Shown: piece after piece, positions 42,868 through 52,443 of the stretch | Layout of the letters: every line of letters begins with the position of its first letter | How positions within the stretch are numbered: the first letter of the stretch is position 1 | Source of the DNA: an uncultured delta proteobacterium | Lineage (GTDB): Bacteria; Desulfobacterota; Desulfobulbia; Desulfobulbales; Desulfocapsaceae | Assembly: GCA_903901335.1 (NCBI GenBank) | Contig: CAIUQR010000155.1 | Coordinates: forward strand, 1 to 64,000 | Length of the DNA: 64,000 nt | Direction: 5' to 3' | The notes under the pieces: generated by a model | The model's input: only the letters and a program-made list of their open reading frames with translations | Told to the model about the DNA's origin: nothing | Database searches by the model: none | Program-made: the position numbers and the translations under genes

Positions 42868-45259
42868 ATTTTCGAGGCTCTGGAGATGGCTGCTGGTCTT
42901 GGGTATCACGGTCATCGGGATATACCTGGCGACCACCATTACCGTCAATGACGATGCGCTGGATCTGCTGCCGGGAAAGGCAGTCGGCGGCGATGTGCGG
43001 TTGCTCAAACAGCTGGGCCTGGTCAACCGGGTTATTATCTCCCTTACTCTTGGTCCGGATACCGATGCGGCCTCGAAGATAGTACCGGCAGGGCTGAAAA
43101 AAAGCGCTGCCGCCATTGCCTCCGCCATGGAAGAGAGCGGTCTGTTCTCGAACATCATGTACAACCTTCCGGAAAACACCGCCCTGCAGGTCTTCGCCTC
43201 CCTGCAGACTCATCTCCCTCTCCTGTTGGATCAGCAGGACCTGGCGGCCCTGAAGGAACAGCTGTCCTCGACAGCAATTGAAGACTCCCTGCGAAATGAC
43301 TTTGTGCAACTGAACAGTCCTGCAGGGATCGCATTAAAGAAACAGATCCAGCAGGATCCGCTGGGAATTTCAAAATTTCTGCTCAAGAAACTTCACTACC
43401 TGCGGGCGCCGTTTACAATGAATATGAACGACGGCTATTTTCTCAGCAAGGATGGCAGAAGCTGCCTGATTATTGCTGAGAGCAGACTCGATCTGACCAA
43501 AAGCGATGCTGCACTCAAGGTACAGGCGAAACTCGATGCCGTCTTCAAGGCGGGGCTCGCACCTGATGTGCAGGCCCAGGTTATCGGCTCCCTGCCGCAC
43601 ACCCTGGCCAACGCCCGTTCGATCAAACATGATCTGCGGATACTCCCGCCTGTCGCCACAGTCCTGCTTCTGGTTCTGCTGCTTGGAACCCTCCGTAGCC
43701 CCAGGGCCCTGGTCGTCTTCGCCATCCCGATGGCAGCAACACCTGCCGCCATCGGCCTGACCGCCCTTTTTGTCGGCAAGATCAGCGGAATAGCTCTCGG
43801 ATTTGGCGTTGTGTTGCTCGGCATCGCGGTTGATTACGGTATCCCGCTCTATCTTGCTTTGGCCCGTGATCCGAAGAGACACGAACAGATCCTCTATAAT
43901 CTCAGAAAACCGCTTGGCCTGGGGTACTTGACAACGGCTTCCGTTTTTTTCGTCCTTCTTTTTTCGGAGGTACCCGCGCAGAGGCAGATGGCGGCACTTG
44001 CCCTGATCGGTATCACCCTTGCTCTTCTTTTCTCCTGGCTGCTGGTCCCGACCATCATCCCGCAAACCGGGAAAATGAGCCGAGCAGTTTCGGTTTCCAA
44101 CAGGATCCCACTGCCACCCGCCCCAGTTCGGAACATCGCCCTGCTCCTCTGGATCTGCCTGATGGTCGCAGGCGTCATGGCCTGGCCAAAACTCCATTAT
44201 AACGGCGACCTGCGCGCCCTGGATGTTCCCGATCAGTCAGTGATTTCTGCGGAAAATTCTTTCAGAAACACCTGGGGCCAGAAGGGAGAACAGGCCTTCG
44301 TCGTGGCATCCGGCAGAAGTATGGATGAGACACTGGAGAAAAATACACTCATTTTCAAAACATTACTGAAAAACAACGCGGCATCCTTCCAGTCCATTGC
44401 CCCGATCCTGCCCTCCCTTGATGACCAGCGGAAAAATCTCGTCGCCTGGCAGGAATTCTGGAAGAGCAACCGTCCAGAATTCGATACCCGCTTCGGACAG
44501 ATTGCCGAACGGGTGGGTTTTTCCAAAGACGGCTTCGCCCCTTTCTTTCAGTGGCTTGATCAGGAACCAGGCATCCTGGCACCCGACAAGCTCCTTCCCG
44601 GGCCTCTGAAGCTGCTGGCCGACACGCTGATCCATCGGCCGGGAGATCCGCAAGGAGATAAAACAGAAAATTTTCTGATCATGACCACCGTGACCCTGGA
44701 CAAGGATATCCTTGCTGCCTTGCTGGCCCTCGATAAACAACATAAGGGGATTACCCTGCTTGCGAACCAGAAATGGCGGACACAGGTGGAGGACCTGTTG
44801 CGTCGGGATATTTCATTCCTCTCCCTGGTCGCCGCCGTCATCACCATCGTCATAACAATGCTCAGTTTTCCTCATCCGCGTGCGATTGCTGCGATCCTGG
44901 CCCCCGTTGCCTCATCCCTCGCCGCGATGTCGCTCTTCAGTTTCTTGACAACGGGCGAGTTGAATATGATGCATCTGCTTATGGGAATCCTGGTGATTGG
45001 TATCAGTGTCGACTACGGCATCTTTATCGTCTGTTCCCGCCTGGCACAGGTCTCAACCATCTCCCGGGCTGCAGTCTCAATCTGTGCGGTCAGCACCCTT
45101 TTTGGTTTCGGAGTACTCGGTCTGGCTGAACATCCCGCTCTGCACTCCCTGGGCATGACCGTCCTGGTGGGGGTCGGAGTCGCCTGGCCGACTGCTCTGC
45201 TGATCAGTCCGGTTATCCTGGGAAAAGCACTTTTACCGGCTGCCAGTGGTGGATCATGA
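42860..45259 (+). CDS. MMPL-family exporter
   Basis: The 799-residue inner-membrane protein has the two-fold RND/MMPL layout: a first helix at about 9-27, a periplasmic loop to about 245, five helices to about 430, a second loop starting after a helix at about 455, and five more helices at 660-790. VLLGIAVDYGIPLYLALARD and VIGISVDYGIFIVCSRL are the paired transmembrane-4-like GxxxDY motifs. The family exports lipids and polyketides using the proton gradient. The frame is open upstream to 42695, but the ATG at 42860, inside the end of the LolA-like gene, is preferred. Matches the predicted exporters of aryl polyene clusters. Confidence 0.9.
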   Translation: MSRFSRLWRWLLVLGITVIGIYLATTITVNDDALDLLPGKAVGGDVRLLKQLGLVNRVIISLTLGPDTDAASKIVPAGLKKSAAAIASAMEESGLFSNIMYNLPENTALQVFASLQTHLPLLLDQQDLAALKEQLSSTAIEDSLRNDFVQLNSPAGIALKKQIQQDPLGISKFLLKKLHYLRAPFTMNMNDGYFLSKDGRSCLIIAESRLDLTKSDAALKVQAKLDAVFKAGLAPDVQAQVIGSLPHTLANARSIKHDLRILPPVATVLLLVLLLGTLRSPRALVVFAIPMAATPAAIGLTALFVGKISGIALGFGVVLLGIAVDYGIPLYLALARDPKRHEQILYNLRKPLGLGYLTTASVFFVLLFSEVPAQRQMAALALIGITLALLFSWLLVPTIIPQTGKMSRAVSVSNRIPLPPAPVRNIALLLWICLMVAGVMAWPKLHYNGDLRALDVPDQSVISAENSFRNTWGQKGEQAFVVASGRSMDETLEKNTLIFKTLLKNNAASFQSIAPILPSLDDQRKNLVAWQEFWKSNRPEFDTRFGQIAERVGFSKDGFAPFFQWLDQEPGILAPDKLLPGPLKLLADTLIHRPGDPQGDKTENFLIMTTVTLDKDILAALLALDKQHKGITLLANQKWRTQVEDLLRRDISFLSLVAAVITIVITMLSFPHPRAIAAILAPVASSLAAMSLFSFLTTGELNMMHLLMGILVIGISVDYGIFIVCSRLAQVSTISRAAVSICAVSTLFGFGVLGLAEHPALHSLGMTVLVGVGVAWPTALLISPVILGKALLPAASGGS

Positions 45260-45816
45260 ACTTCCTGATGCGAATGCTCCCCTTGATTCTGCTGTTTTCC
45301 GCCTGCAGCCTGCCGGTTCATACCGGCGGCCCCTCATCCCTGAACCAGTCAGGCCCTTCCCATCTGATGCAGATCCATATCGAATCCTGGGGGACCCCGC
45401 GTTTTACAGGGCTTCTCGGACTGCAGTTCCAGGATACGGGACTTACCTATATGCTCCTGGACGCTACAGGTATCACGCTCCTGGAGTCGCAGGTGACCCA
45501 GAATGGTGACTCTACCGTCATCCGGGCCGCAGGAAAACTGGGAGATACCGGTCTGCCTGACTTCCTGGCCGCTTCACTTTGGAAGATATACCTGATCGAG
45601 CCCGCCTCAGCACCTTGCGCAGGCAACCTGTTTCTCCGATTCTGCATGGAAAAAATGGAGAACACCCGAGTCAGAAAATATGCCGCCACCGGTCCCTTTA
45701 CTCTCTGGGAGGCCGAATTCGACTCGGCCTGCCCCGCAAAATGGCCTGCGGTCTCGTTTTCCGAACCATGGTTCGGAGTTTCTTTAACCCTGACCGACCT
45801 TAACCGGCATCAGTAA
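45256..45816 (+). CDS. DUF3261-type outer-membrane lipoprotein
   Basis: The 186-residue protein begins with a lipoprotein signal: MRMLPLILLFSAC with a lipobox-like FSAC, so Cys17 would be lipidated. The rest has paired strands (FTGLLGLQFQDTGLTYMLLDATG) and four later Cys, which could form disulphides. It resembles the DUF3261 lipoproteins found in aryl polyene clusters beside the exporter. It overlaps the exporter gene by 4 nt, so it is probably the outer-membrane acceptor of the exported lipid. Confidence 0.78.
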   Translation: MNFLMRMLPLILLFSACSLPVHTGGPSSLNQSGPSHLMQIHIESWGTPRFTGLLGLQFQDTGLTYMLLDATGITLLESQVTQNGDSTVIRAAGKLGDTGLPDFLAASLWKIYLIEPASAPCAGNLFLRFCMEKMENTRVRKYAATGPFTLWEAEFDSACPAKWPAVSFSEPWFGVSLTLTDLNRHQ

Positions 45817-45830
45817 TCAGGAGCACGCAT

Positions 45831-46217
45831 ATGCCATCTCTCCAACGGGAAGTATCCACTTGCTGTCAAGAATTCCAGGCTGAAAGGCAGGAGCAGTGTT
45901 TGTCGATTTCTGCCGTTTTCTGTTTTCCGCCATCCTTTGCGGGATTTGCAGGCCACTTCCCGGACATGCCGGTATTGCCTGCGATCATCCAACTGGCAGC
46001 CATTCGACATCTGGCCGAGGTGGCCATGGAAAGACCACTTGTTCCAACAGGGTATGGGCGGACGAGATTTCGTGGTATCATCTCCCCTGACGAAAAAACA
46101 CGCTGCACCCTCGTCCTGGAGGGGGCGAACAACCAATGGACCGGACGATTTTCAATCAGAAGGATGGATAACGAACTCGTTGCCGACGGCAGCTGCACTT
46201 TTTCCCCGGAACGTTGA
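45831..46217 (+). CDS. Hot-dog dehydratase, ApeI/FabZ-like (second)
   Basis: This 128-residue protein carries FAGFAGHFPDMPVLPAIIQL, the FabA/FabZ-type GHFPxxPVxPG block with the active His but with Ala instead of the usual Gly and an Ile-Gln pair instead of the E-A-x-A-Q catalytic acidic motif, as in the ApeI group. ApeI and ApeP act together on the growing polyene. A GGAG lies 7 nt before the ATG. Two different hot-dog dehydratase-like genes in one cluster is normal for aryl polyene pathways. Confidence 0.8.
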   Translation: MPSLQREVSTCCQEFQAERQEQCLSISAVFCFPPSFAGFAGHFPDMPVLPAIIQLAAIRHLAEVAMERPLVPTGYGRTRFRGIISPDEKTRCTLVLEGANNQWTGRFSIRRMDNELVADGSCTFSPER

Positions 46218-46221
46218 GACT

Positions 46222-46692
46222 ATGGGATATCAAAAGGTATATTTTAAAAGAAATCCACAAGATCCCGCCCCGCTTGTGGTCGGGATCGACAGACGGGTGC
46301 GTTTCGAGGAGGTCGATGCCCTGGGGATGGTCTGGCATGGCCGGTATCCCAGCTATTTTGAAGACGGACGGATCGCCTTCGGAGATCGATATGGGCTCGC
46401 CTATCTCTCCTTCATGCGCCATAAGGTCATGGCCCCGATCGTCCAGATGCACCTGGATTACAAATCCCCTTTGCGCTTTGACCAGATCATCCGGATCGAG
46501 ACCTCCCTGCACTGGAATGAGTCTCTGCGCCTGGATTTTTCCTATACCGTCACCAATCCGGAGGGACAGATTGCTGCTGTCGGGTACACGGTACAGGTCT
46601 TAACGGATATCAACGGCACCGTTCTCTTTGTTCCCCCGGAATGGATCCAGGATTTCCGGGAAAAATGGCGCACCGGTCAATTTCTCGCATGA
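46222..46692 (+). CDS. Hot-dog acyl-CoA/acyl-ACP thioesterase (4HBT/YbgC-like)
   Basis: The 156-residue protein has RVRFEEVDALGMVWHGRYPSYFEDGR, read in parts, which is the 4-hydroxybenzoyl-CoA thioesterase pattern (D-x-x-G-x-V-x-H-x-x-Y-x-x-Y-FE) with the active Asp. It would release or edit acyl chains, as ApeK is thought to do. The ATG at 46222 lies 4 nt past the previous stop. The last codon overlaps the ketosynthase D start (ATGA). Confidence 0.85.
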   Translation: MGYQKVYFKRNPQDPAPLVVGIDRRVRFEEVDALGMVWHGRYPSYFEDGRIAFGDRYGLAYLSFMRHKVMAPIVQMHLDYKSPLRFDQIIRIETSLHWNESLRLDFSYTVTNPEGQIAAVGYTVQVLTDINGTVLFVPPEWIQDFREKWRTGQFLA

Positions 46693-47783
46693 TAAACAAT
46701 ATCTATCTCATTGCAGGCGATATCCTGACCTGCGCCGGAGATCTGGATCATACCTGGTCGGCCCTGCAGAGCGGGGTAACGTCTCTTGTCTCGCAAAAGC
46801 TCGATGGGTTTGACCAGGCCTGGCCTTTGGGAATTATTCCGGATCTGCCGGATGTCTACAGCGGCAGCAACAGGCGGCTGGACGCCCTTTTTGAGCGTCT
46901 GTTCACGAAACTGCCCGAGATCAGGCCGGAGACACCGCTACTCCTGGCAACCACCAAAGGGGCGGCAGATGAGCTTCTGCACTCGAACAAACCCTATCGC
47001 GGCCAGCCCTGGCAGATAGGCGACAGGCTGTGCGAACGCCTGTCACTCAAGGGTGGGAACACCACCGTCAGCGCTGCCTGCGCCTCCTCGACCATCGCTT
47101 TGATCCAGGCAGCCCTGAAGATCGGCACAGGTGAATGTGATCAGGTCCTGGTGGTCGGTGTCGACCTGGTCAGCCGTTTCGTTTTGGGCGGGTTTGCAAG
47201 CCTGAAAGGCCTTTCCCCCCTTGGCTGCCGGCCTTTTGACAGAAGGCGGGACGGTCTGTCGCTCGGAGAGGGAGGCGGCTGGCTTCTGCTCTCGAACCGG
47301 AAAGAACCCTTCAATCAAAAGGCCCGTATCTACAGCCCGACCGGCTGGGGTATCACCTGCGATGCGACCCACATCACCGCCCCGTGCCGGAACGGCAGCG
47401 GTCTGATCTCTGCGGTTACCCAGGCCATAGCCGGTGCACGGGAGGTGGTCGGAGGGATCAATGCCCATGGCACAGGCACGGTCTATAACGATGCCATGGA
47501 ACTGACTGCCTTTCAAAAGATCTGGGACACTCCGCCGCCCATCTGCTCCGTAAAAGGCTGCATCGGTCACTGTCTGGGAGCGGCTGGTCTCATCGAGGCC
47601 ATCCTCAGCCTGAAGAGCCTTGAGGCAGGAACCCTGCCCCCCACCATCGGCCTTGCAGAGCCTGAAGCCGAAAGTCCTTTGATATCCGGCACGATGGCCA
47701 TCCCCCTTCTGTCCACCTCAATTCTCAGCTGCAATTCCGGCTTTGGCGGCATTAATGCCGCCATCCTGTTGTCAGAAAATTAA
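46689..47783 (+). CDS. Beta-ketoacyl synthase D of the aryl-polyene-like cluster
   Basis: The 364-residue ketosynthase has Cys near 131 in SAACASSTIALIQAAL, His in NAHGTGTVYNDAME, and Lys/His in SVKGCIGHCLGAAGLIE. It is shorter than FabF by about 45 residues in its N-terminal half but keeps all catalytic residues; proteins like it act as the ApeO-type or ApeR-type ketosynthase. The ATG at 46689 overlaps the previous stop. It is the last gene of the plus-strand cluster and runs into a converging small gene, overlapping it by 12 nt, with no terminator visible between. Confidence 0.88.
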   Translation: MINNIYLIAGDILTCAGDLDHTWSALQSGVTSLVSQKLDGFDQAWPLGIIPDLPDVYSGSNRRLDALFERLFTKLPEIRPETPLLLATTKGAADELLHSNKPYRGQPWQIGDRLCERLSLKGGNTTVSAACASSTIALIQAALKIGTGECDQVLVVGVDLVSRFVLGGFASLKGLSPLGCRPFDRRRDGLSLGEGGGWLLLSNRKEPFNQKARIYSPTGWGITCDATHITAPCRNGSGLISAVTQAIAGAREVVGGINAHGTGTVYNDAMELTAFQKIWDTPPPICSVKGCIGHCLGAAGLIEAILSLKSLEAGTLPPTIGLAEPEAESPLISGTMAIPLLSTSILSCNSGFGGINAAILLSEN

Positions 47784-48002
47784 CCCCCCTGACTTTGCGC
47801 AGCTGGTCTTCTCATTATATTCTCTGACAAGCTCAAGATATGCATTTTGCACGGCATCGTCAGACACATGATTGCAGTCAAGAAATAAACGCACTTCATC
47901 TTCTTCCATTTCTATTGCTTCAAAGAGCAAAAGCTGGTCGCAAATCTGATGCGCCTTTTCCACAACTTCTTCCAATATATCATAATCGCTGTTCTTTATC
48001 AT
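47772..48002 (-). CDS. Small acidic protein of unknown function
   Basis: The 76-residue protein starts MIKNSDYDILEEVVEKAH and is acidic in its first two thirds (EAIEMEEDEVRLFLD), with DAVQNAYLELVREYNEKT further on. I do not recognise it. The ATG at 48002 is chosen over the GTG two codons upstream. It overlaps the preceding gene by 23 nt, so the two are probably translated together and may form a pair. Its end overlaps ketosynthase D convergently. Confidence 0.55.
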   Translation of the reverse strand: MIKNSDYDILEEVVEKAHQICDQLLLFEAIEMEEDEVRLFLDCNHVSDDAVQNAYLELVREYNEKTSCAKSGGLIF

Positions 48003-48303
48003 AATCACCGAAAAGGGACCCCTTGTTGTTTACTATAAAAAAACAGCTGTACAATTCTTTCTTTCCCGCCAGGATTTTTTTAATGACTGTATTTTCTATT
48101 TTCTCAAGTGACAAATATTCGTCAGGGAAATGATCCTGAAAACCTTCCGGACAGGGCCCAAAATTTCTCCTTGATTCCGAAACCGATTCGTTAAATTTAT
48201 AGACCTGCTCCCAAAAGCCAGCATCATTTCGATGCGTACCGCAATACATATAGAATGCCAGAAATCCTTCCAGACCTTCTTCCCTCGAGTTGATCTCACC
48301 CAT
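47980..48303 (-). CDS. Small protein of unknown function, partner of the next gene
   Basis: The 107-residue protein begins MGEINSREEGLEGFLAFYMYCGTHRN and contains ESRRNFGPCPEGFQDHFPDEY and KKELYSCFFIVNNKGSLF. The family is unknown to me. GGAGG lies 7 nt before the ATG at 48303, so it is probably a true gene. It is followed by the overlapping small gene at 47772 and preceded by a 280-nt gap. Confidence 0.6.
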   Translation of the reverse strand: MGEINSREEGLEGFLAFYMYCGTHRNDAGFWEQVYKFNESVSESRRNFGPCPEGFQDHFPDEYLSLEKIENTVIKKILAGKKELYSCFFIVNNKGSLFGDYDKEQRL

Positions 48304-48515
48304 TATAATTCCTCCGATCTCTCTATTTAAAATAACACTTTTGATTGTCTGAGATCAGAGGATACAACCGGCATCTGACATTTTTCCTACTTTTGCCAAC
48401 CAGGTAAGAGACAATATCATGTCTTTTCCCCTTACTATCCGGAAACAGAGGGAAATTTTTATACGATTTTTTTGTAATATTTTTGCGAACGGAACGCGAA
48501 AAGAGACAAAGAGGT

Positions 48516-48528
48516 GTCAGATTCTGAC
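48516..48528. repeat. Small palindrome GTCAGATTCTGAC in the 280-nt gap after murA
   Basis: The sequence is a 13-nt palindrome with a central T. A second inverted repeat (CAATTGAAAAAAATTG) follows at 48528-48543. The gap 48304-48584 separates the murA stop from the small genes and should contain their promoter, but I see no good sigma-70 boxes. The palindrome could be an operator or part of a weak transcript end. Confidence 0.3.
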
Positions 48529-48584
48529 AATTGAAAAAAATTGTTCGAGTGTTTCTAAAGAATCAGATGTTTCAGGAAGACGGT

Positions 48585-49862
48585 CTATTCCTGTTCCTTC
48601 CAGACCTCGGCACCAAGCCTGGAGAGCTTCTCGACCATCTGTTCATACCCTCGTTCAAGATGGTAGATCCTTGATATTTCAGTCCTTCCTGAAGCAGCCA
48701 GGCCGGCAATGACGAGAGAAGAGCTGGCCCGCAGATCGGTGGCCATCACCGGCGCGCCGCATAGACCGTTGGCCCCCTTCCCGGTAATCACCGCAGTATG
48801 ACCATTGGTCCTGATATCGGCACCCATCCGTTGCAGCTCGCCTACATGCATGAAACGATTTTCAAAGATGGTCTCATTGATTACACAGACCCCGGAACTG
48901 AGCGTCATCAGGGCCATGAACTGAGCCTGCAGGTCGGTGGGATAGCCGGGATAGGGCATGGTCTTAATATCCACACTTCTCAGTTGCCCGTTGCCGTTAC
49001 GACGGTCTGCAGAGACGAAAATGGTGTCTTCAGTCTCCTTGATCTCCATGCCGGTGGCCCGAAGTTTTTCCAGGAGTGACGGCAGATGGGCCGGGTTGCA
49101 GCCTGTAATAGTCGCCTCACCGCCGGTCGCTCCGACTGCAATGAGATAGGTTCCCGCCTCGATCCTGTCCGGTATAATCGCGCACTCCGCAGTGGACAGT
49201 CGATCCACCCCGTAGATATCCAGTCTGTCCGTTCCGCGTCCCTGAATTTCAGCTCCCATTCCAGTCAGCATGTCGATTAGGTTGCCGATCTCGGGTTCGC
49301 GTGCTGCATTTTTAATGACCGTTTTGCCTTTGGCAAGAACGGCGGCCATAAGAAGATTTTCAGTACCGGTAACAGATGGAATATCGAAATAAATCACATT
49401 TCCTTGCATCCGTCCTTCAATCTCCGCATCGACATACCCATTTTCCAGCCGACAGGTCACACCCAGTTTTTCAAACCCGGTAATATGAAAATTAATCGGG
49501 CGCGCTCCGATCGCACAGCCTCCGGGGAGGGAAACCTTGGCCCGGCCAAGACGGGCAAGTAGAGGACCCAGGACCAGGACAGAGGCGCGCATGGTCTTCA
49601 CCAGGTCATAGGAGGCCTCGGAGAAGGTCAGATGTGTGCTGTCAATCATCAGGGTGGTATCCCGCCGCTGCCAGGTAATACCCAGGTTTTCAAGGAGTTT
49701 CAGAATAGTCCTGGTATCCCGCAGGTCGGGGACATTATGAAGGATATGTGTCCCGGGCGCCAGCAGGGTCGCAGCAATCAGTGGAAGTGCCGCATTTTTT
49801 GCACCACTTATCCGGACCTCACCATAGAGGGGTTTTCCACCTTGAATGACCAGTTTTTCCAT
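48585..49862 (-). CDS. murA: UDP-N-acetylglucosamine 1-carboxyvinyltransferase MurA
   Basis: MurA starts peptidoglycan precursor synthesis by adding enolpyruvate to UDP-GlcNAc and is the target of fosfomycin. The 425-residue protein begins [30 protein letters not shown] (read in parts) and has the loop [14 protein letters not shown] with the active Cys, so it should be fosfomycin-sensitive by this criterion. The end [17 protein letters not shown] is typical. It follows prmC by 8 nt. Confidence 0.97.
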   Translation of the reverse strand: MEKLVIQGGKPLYGEVRISGAKNAALPLIAATLLAPGTHILHNVPDLRDTRTILKLLENLGITWQRRDTTLMIDSTHLTFSEASYDLVKTMRASVLVLGPLLARLGRAKVSLPGGCAIGARPINFHITGFEKLGVTCRLENGYVDAEIEGRMQGNVIYFDIPSVTGTENLLMAAVLAKGKTVIKNAAREPEIGNLIDMLTGMGAEIQGRGTDRLDIYGVDRLSTAECAIIPDRIEAGTYLIAVGATGGEATITGCNPAHLPSLLEKLRATGMEIKETEDTIFVSADRRNGNGQLRSVDIKTMPYPGYPTDLQAQFMALMTLSSGVCVINETIFENRFMHVGELQRMGADIRTNGHTAVITGKGANGLCGAPVMATDLRASSSLVIAGLAASGRTEISRIYHLERGYEQMVEKLSRLGAEVWKEQE

Positions 49863-49870
49863 CTACTTCC

Positions 49871-50746
49871 TCATTTTCTCTTCAGTCTTGCATATAAAAC
49901 CCGGTCCCTTCCCGCATAATCAGGAAGGATCTCCACCGGATCGAAGCAGCCCGCTCGATCGTCGCCACCGGAAAAAATTTCCCGGACCTTTTCGCCCTGC
50001 CCGGCCCCGATCTCCATAAAAACATACCCGCTCTGACACAATACCAGGGGAAGTTCTTGTCTTATTTTCCTGATAGCCGCCAGGCCATCTTCTCCACCAT
50101 TGAGGGCAAGATGGGGTTCGTACCGGATAACCTCAGGCGCAAGATCCGCCTGCATCTCTTTTTTGCTGACATAGGGGGGATTGGCAACGACCATCGAGAA
50201 CCGATTTCCAGGGCAAAGTGGAGAGAGCAGATCCGCCTGCACAAAATCGACCAGGTCCCCCACCCCATGCCGACTCGCATTCTGCTGAGCTACCAGCAGT
50301 GCTTGCAGGGAAAGGTCGGCCGCAATCACACTTTTCTGCAGCTCCAGAGCCAGAACTATTGCGATCACGCCACTCCCACAGCATAGATCAAGGAGAAGAC
50401 CATCCGGAAGGCCATGGACCTTGATTGTTTTCAGTGCCGTTTCCAGCAAAAATTCAGTCTCCGGTCGTGGTATCAGCACATCCCTGGTTACCCGGAAAGG
50501 CAACGACCAAAACTCACGTTCGCCAAGAATATAGGCAACCGGTTCCCGTTGCTTTCTGCGGGCAAGGAGCTCCAGAAACTGCTGCTCACATGCTGCCGTC
50601 ACCTGTCCTGCCGTCGCCAGATGCAGCTGCGTCCTGCTCATCGACAGACAATGTCCGAGCAACAGGTTTATATCCGTGGCGGCATCGGACACCCCGACAC
50701 CCTCCAATTCGGTTATTCCCCGGCGGAGAAGATCACCAACACGCAT
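49871..50746 (-). CDS. prmC: Release factor glutamine methyltransferase PrmC
   Basis: PrmC methylates the Gln of the GGQ motif in release factors. The 291-residue protein has an N-terminal helical domain, the SAM-binding motif LLLDLCCGSGVIAIVLAL and the NPPY motif VVANPPYVSKKEM. It lies just after prfA, which encodes its substrate, in the usual order. The ATG at 50746 is chosen over a TTG four codons upstream; neither has a strong ribosome site. Confidence 0.94.
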   Translation of the reverse strand: MRVGDLLRRGITELEGVGVSDAATDINLLLGHCLSMSRTQLHLATAGQVTAACEQQFLELLARRKQREPVAYILGEREFWSLPFRVTRDVLIPRPETEFLLETALKTIKVHGLPDGLLLDLCCGSGVIAIVLALELQKSVIAADLSLQALLVAQQNASRHGVGDLVDFVQADLLSPLCPGNRFSMVVANPPYVSKKEMQADLAPEVIRYEPHLALNGGEDGLAAIRKIRQELPLVLCQSGYVFMEIGAGQGEKVREIFSGGDDRAGCFDPVEILPDYAGRDRVLYARLKRK

Positions 50747-50836
50747 CAGAACCAACAACCATGCCCGAAGTCATTTTACTGCATCCACTCATCACAAACC
50801 AAATTATAATTCCGGCTCTTGAAGGCTGAAACGTGC

Positions 50837-51904
50837 TTATGTATTCTTTAGTTTTTCCGCCTGGTCGTGGGTCATCAGCGGGTAAAGAATCTCATCGAGC
50901 TTTCCGTTGATAATCGTTTCCAGCTTATAGAGCGTCAAATTGATCCGATGATCCGTTATTCGGCTCTGGGGAAAATTGTAGGTCCGAATCCGTTCACTCC
51001 GGTCCCCGCTGCCGACTTGGCTCTTTCTTTCCTGTGAAATCTTATCATGCTGTTCCTGTTGCATTTTATCCAGGAGCCTGGCCCGCAGGACGGTAAGTGC
51101 TTTAGCCTTGTTCTTATGCTGAGATTTCTCGTCCTGGCAGATAACCACCAGTCCCGTGGGCAGATGCGTGACCCGTACCGCGGAATCGGTTGTATTGACA
51201 CTCTGGCCGCCCGGCCCGGAGGAGCGGAAGACATCGAACTTCAGCTCGTTCATGTCGATATCCAATTCAACCTCGGCAACCTCCGGCAGGATGGCTACCG
51301 TCACCGCCGATGTGTGGACACGTCCCTGGGCCTCGGTCTCCGGAACACGTTGCACCCGGTGCACACCACTCTCATATTTGAGTTTGGAATACACATGGTC
51401 ACCGCTAACAAGCGCAATAATCTCTTTAAAACCGCCTATTCCCAACGGACTGGAATCCATTACCTCTACCTTCCAGCCCATAGACTCAGCGTACCTCGAA
51501 TACATGCGAAAGAGGTCTCCGACAAACAATGCGGCCTCATCGCCACCGGTCCCGGCGCGAATCTCCAGGAAGGTGTTCTTTTCATCGTTAGGATCTTTAG
51601 GTAAAAGAAAAAGCCGTATCTCGTTTTCAAGCCGGGATTCCTGAAGAAGAAGCTCTTCTATCTCCCCCCGTGCCAGGTCCTTCAGTTCCGGATCTTCCTC
51701 CTCATCATGGAGTATCTCCCGATTTTCGACGATATTTTTACGGACCTGTTTATACTTGGTATATAAGGCATTGAGCCTGCTCAGATGGGAATGCTCCCGG
51801 ACTATCCGCTGATACTCCTTCTGATCGTCAAGAAGAGCAGGATTGGAAAGTTTTCCCTCCAGATCGGAGATCTTTTCCTCTATATTGTCGAACTTGTCAA
51901 ACAT
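50837..51904 (-). CDS. prfA: Peptide chain release factor 1
   Basis: RF1 ends translation at UAA and UAG. The 355-residue protein has the RF1 family pattern, with the anticodon-like loop region [20 protein letters not shown] (its GGQ is the catalytic motif) and [29 protein letters not shown], read in parts. The ATG at 51904 gives [16 protein letters not shown], the usual start; the open frame extends 31 codons upstream without homology. It follows rpmE by 132 nt. Confidence 0.96.
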   Translation of the reverse strand: MFDKFDNIEEKISDLEGKLSNPALLDDQKEYQRIVREHSHLSRLNALYTKYKQVRKNIVENREILHDEEEDPELKDLARGEIEELLLQESRLENEIRLFLLPKDPNDEKNTFLEIRAGTGGDEAALFVGDLFRMYSRYAESMGWKVEVMDSSPLGIGGFKEIIALVSGDHVYSKLKYESGVHRVQRVPETEAQGRVHTSAVTVAILPEVAEVELDIDMNELKFDVFRSSGPGGQSVNTTDSAVRVTHLPTGLVVICQDEKSQHKNKAKALTVLRARLLDKMQQEQHDKISQERKSQVGSGDRSERIRTYNFPQSRITDHRINLTLYKLETIINGKLDEILYPLMTHDQAEKLKNT

Positions 51905-52035
51905 AGGAATCCGGACAGCGAAGTTGTGCAGGCCAAACAGAAAAAAAAAGTCCACAGCTACGAAGAGATATCGCTGTGGACCGGAAAGAACATTCAATCA
52001 GCAGGGGATAATCACCCCCGATACTGATTGGACAA

Positions 52036-52257
52036 TTATGCCTTTTTCTGATTTTCGAAATGCTTGGCGTAGCGTCTTTTGTATTTTTCAATGCGTCCTG
52101 CAGTATCAACCAGTTTTTGTTTTCCGGTAAAAAAGGGATGGCAGGCAGAACAGATTTCCACCTTGATTTCCTTCTGCACAGAACCAACCTCGACCTCATT
52201 ACCGCAGGCACAAACAGCTTTCATGTGATGATATTCCGGGTGGATACCTTCTTTCAT
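52036..52257 (-). CDS. rpmE: 50S ribosomal protein L31
   Basis: This 73-residue protein starts [10 protein letters not shown] and has the zinc pair set CACG and [13 protein letters not shown], so it is the zinc-binding form. The end KRRYAKHF is typical. It has its own promoter upstream, 3' of rho, and is followed by prfA-prmC-murA, which may share its transcript. Confidence 0.96.
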   Translation of the reverse strand: MKEGIHPEYHHMKAVCACGNEVEVGSVQKEIKVEICSACHPFFTGKQKLVDTAGRIEKYKRRYAKHFENQKKA

Positions 52258-52341
52258 AATCCCTGACTCCTCTATCTTGATTTCAAAAATGGGGGCGGGA
52301 ATAATGCTCCCATTGCTAACGAATTAAAACACAAAGGAGTT

Positions 52342-52369
52342 ATTATAACCGTCCGACAAAATAATTCAA
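52342..52369 (-). promoter_or_regulatory. Sigma-70 promoter for rpmE
   Basis: On the minus strand TTGAAT (52369-52364) and a perfect TATAAT (52347-52342) are 16 nt apart. The leader of about 80 nt contains an imperfect hairpin, ATGGGAG...CCCCCAT (52313-52289), followed by four T, which might be an attenuator for this ribosomal protein gene. Confidence 0.7.
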
Positions 52370-52443
52370 TACAAATCATCCGACGCCGTTTTTAGCAGGC
52401 TCTGTGCAGCAACCAAAACATTCGGTCGATCCGGAGCCTTGGA

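Noticed and set aside
24165-47783. Reading the cluster as a flexirubin/dialkylresorcinol or proven ladderane cluster
   Set aside because: No DarA/DarB-type gene is present, and resemblance to ladderane gene sets is by enzyme class only; sequence alone cannot assign the product.
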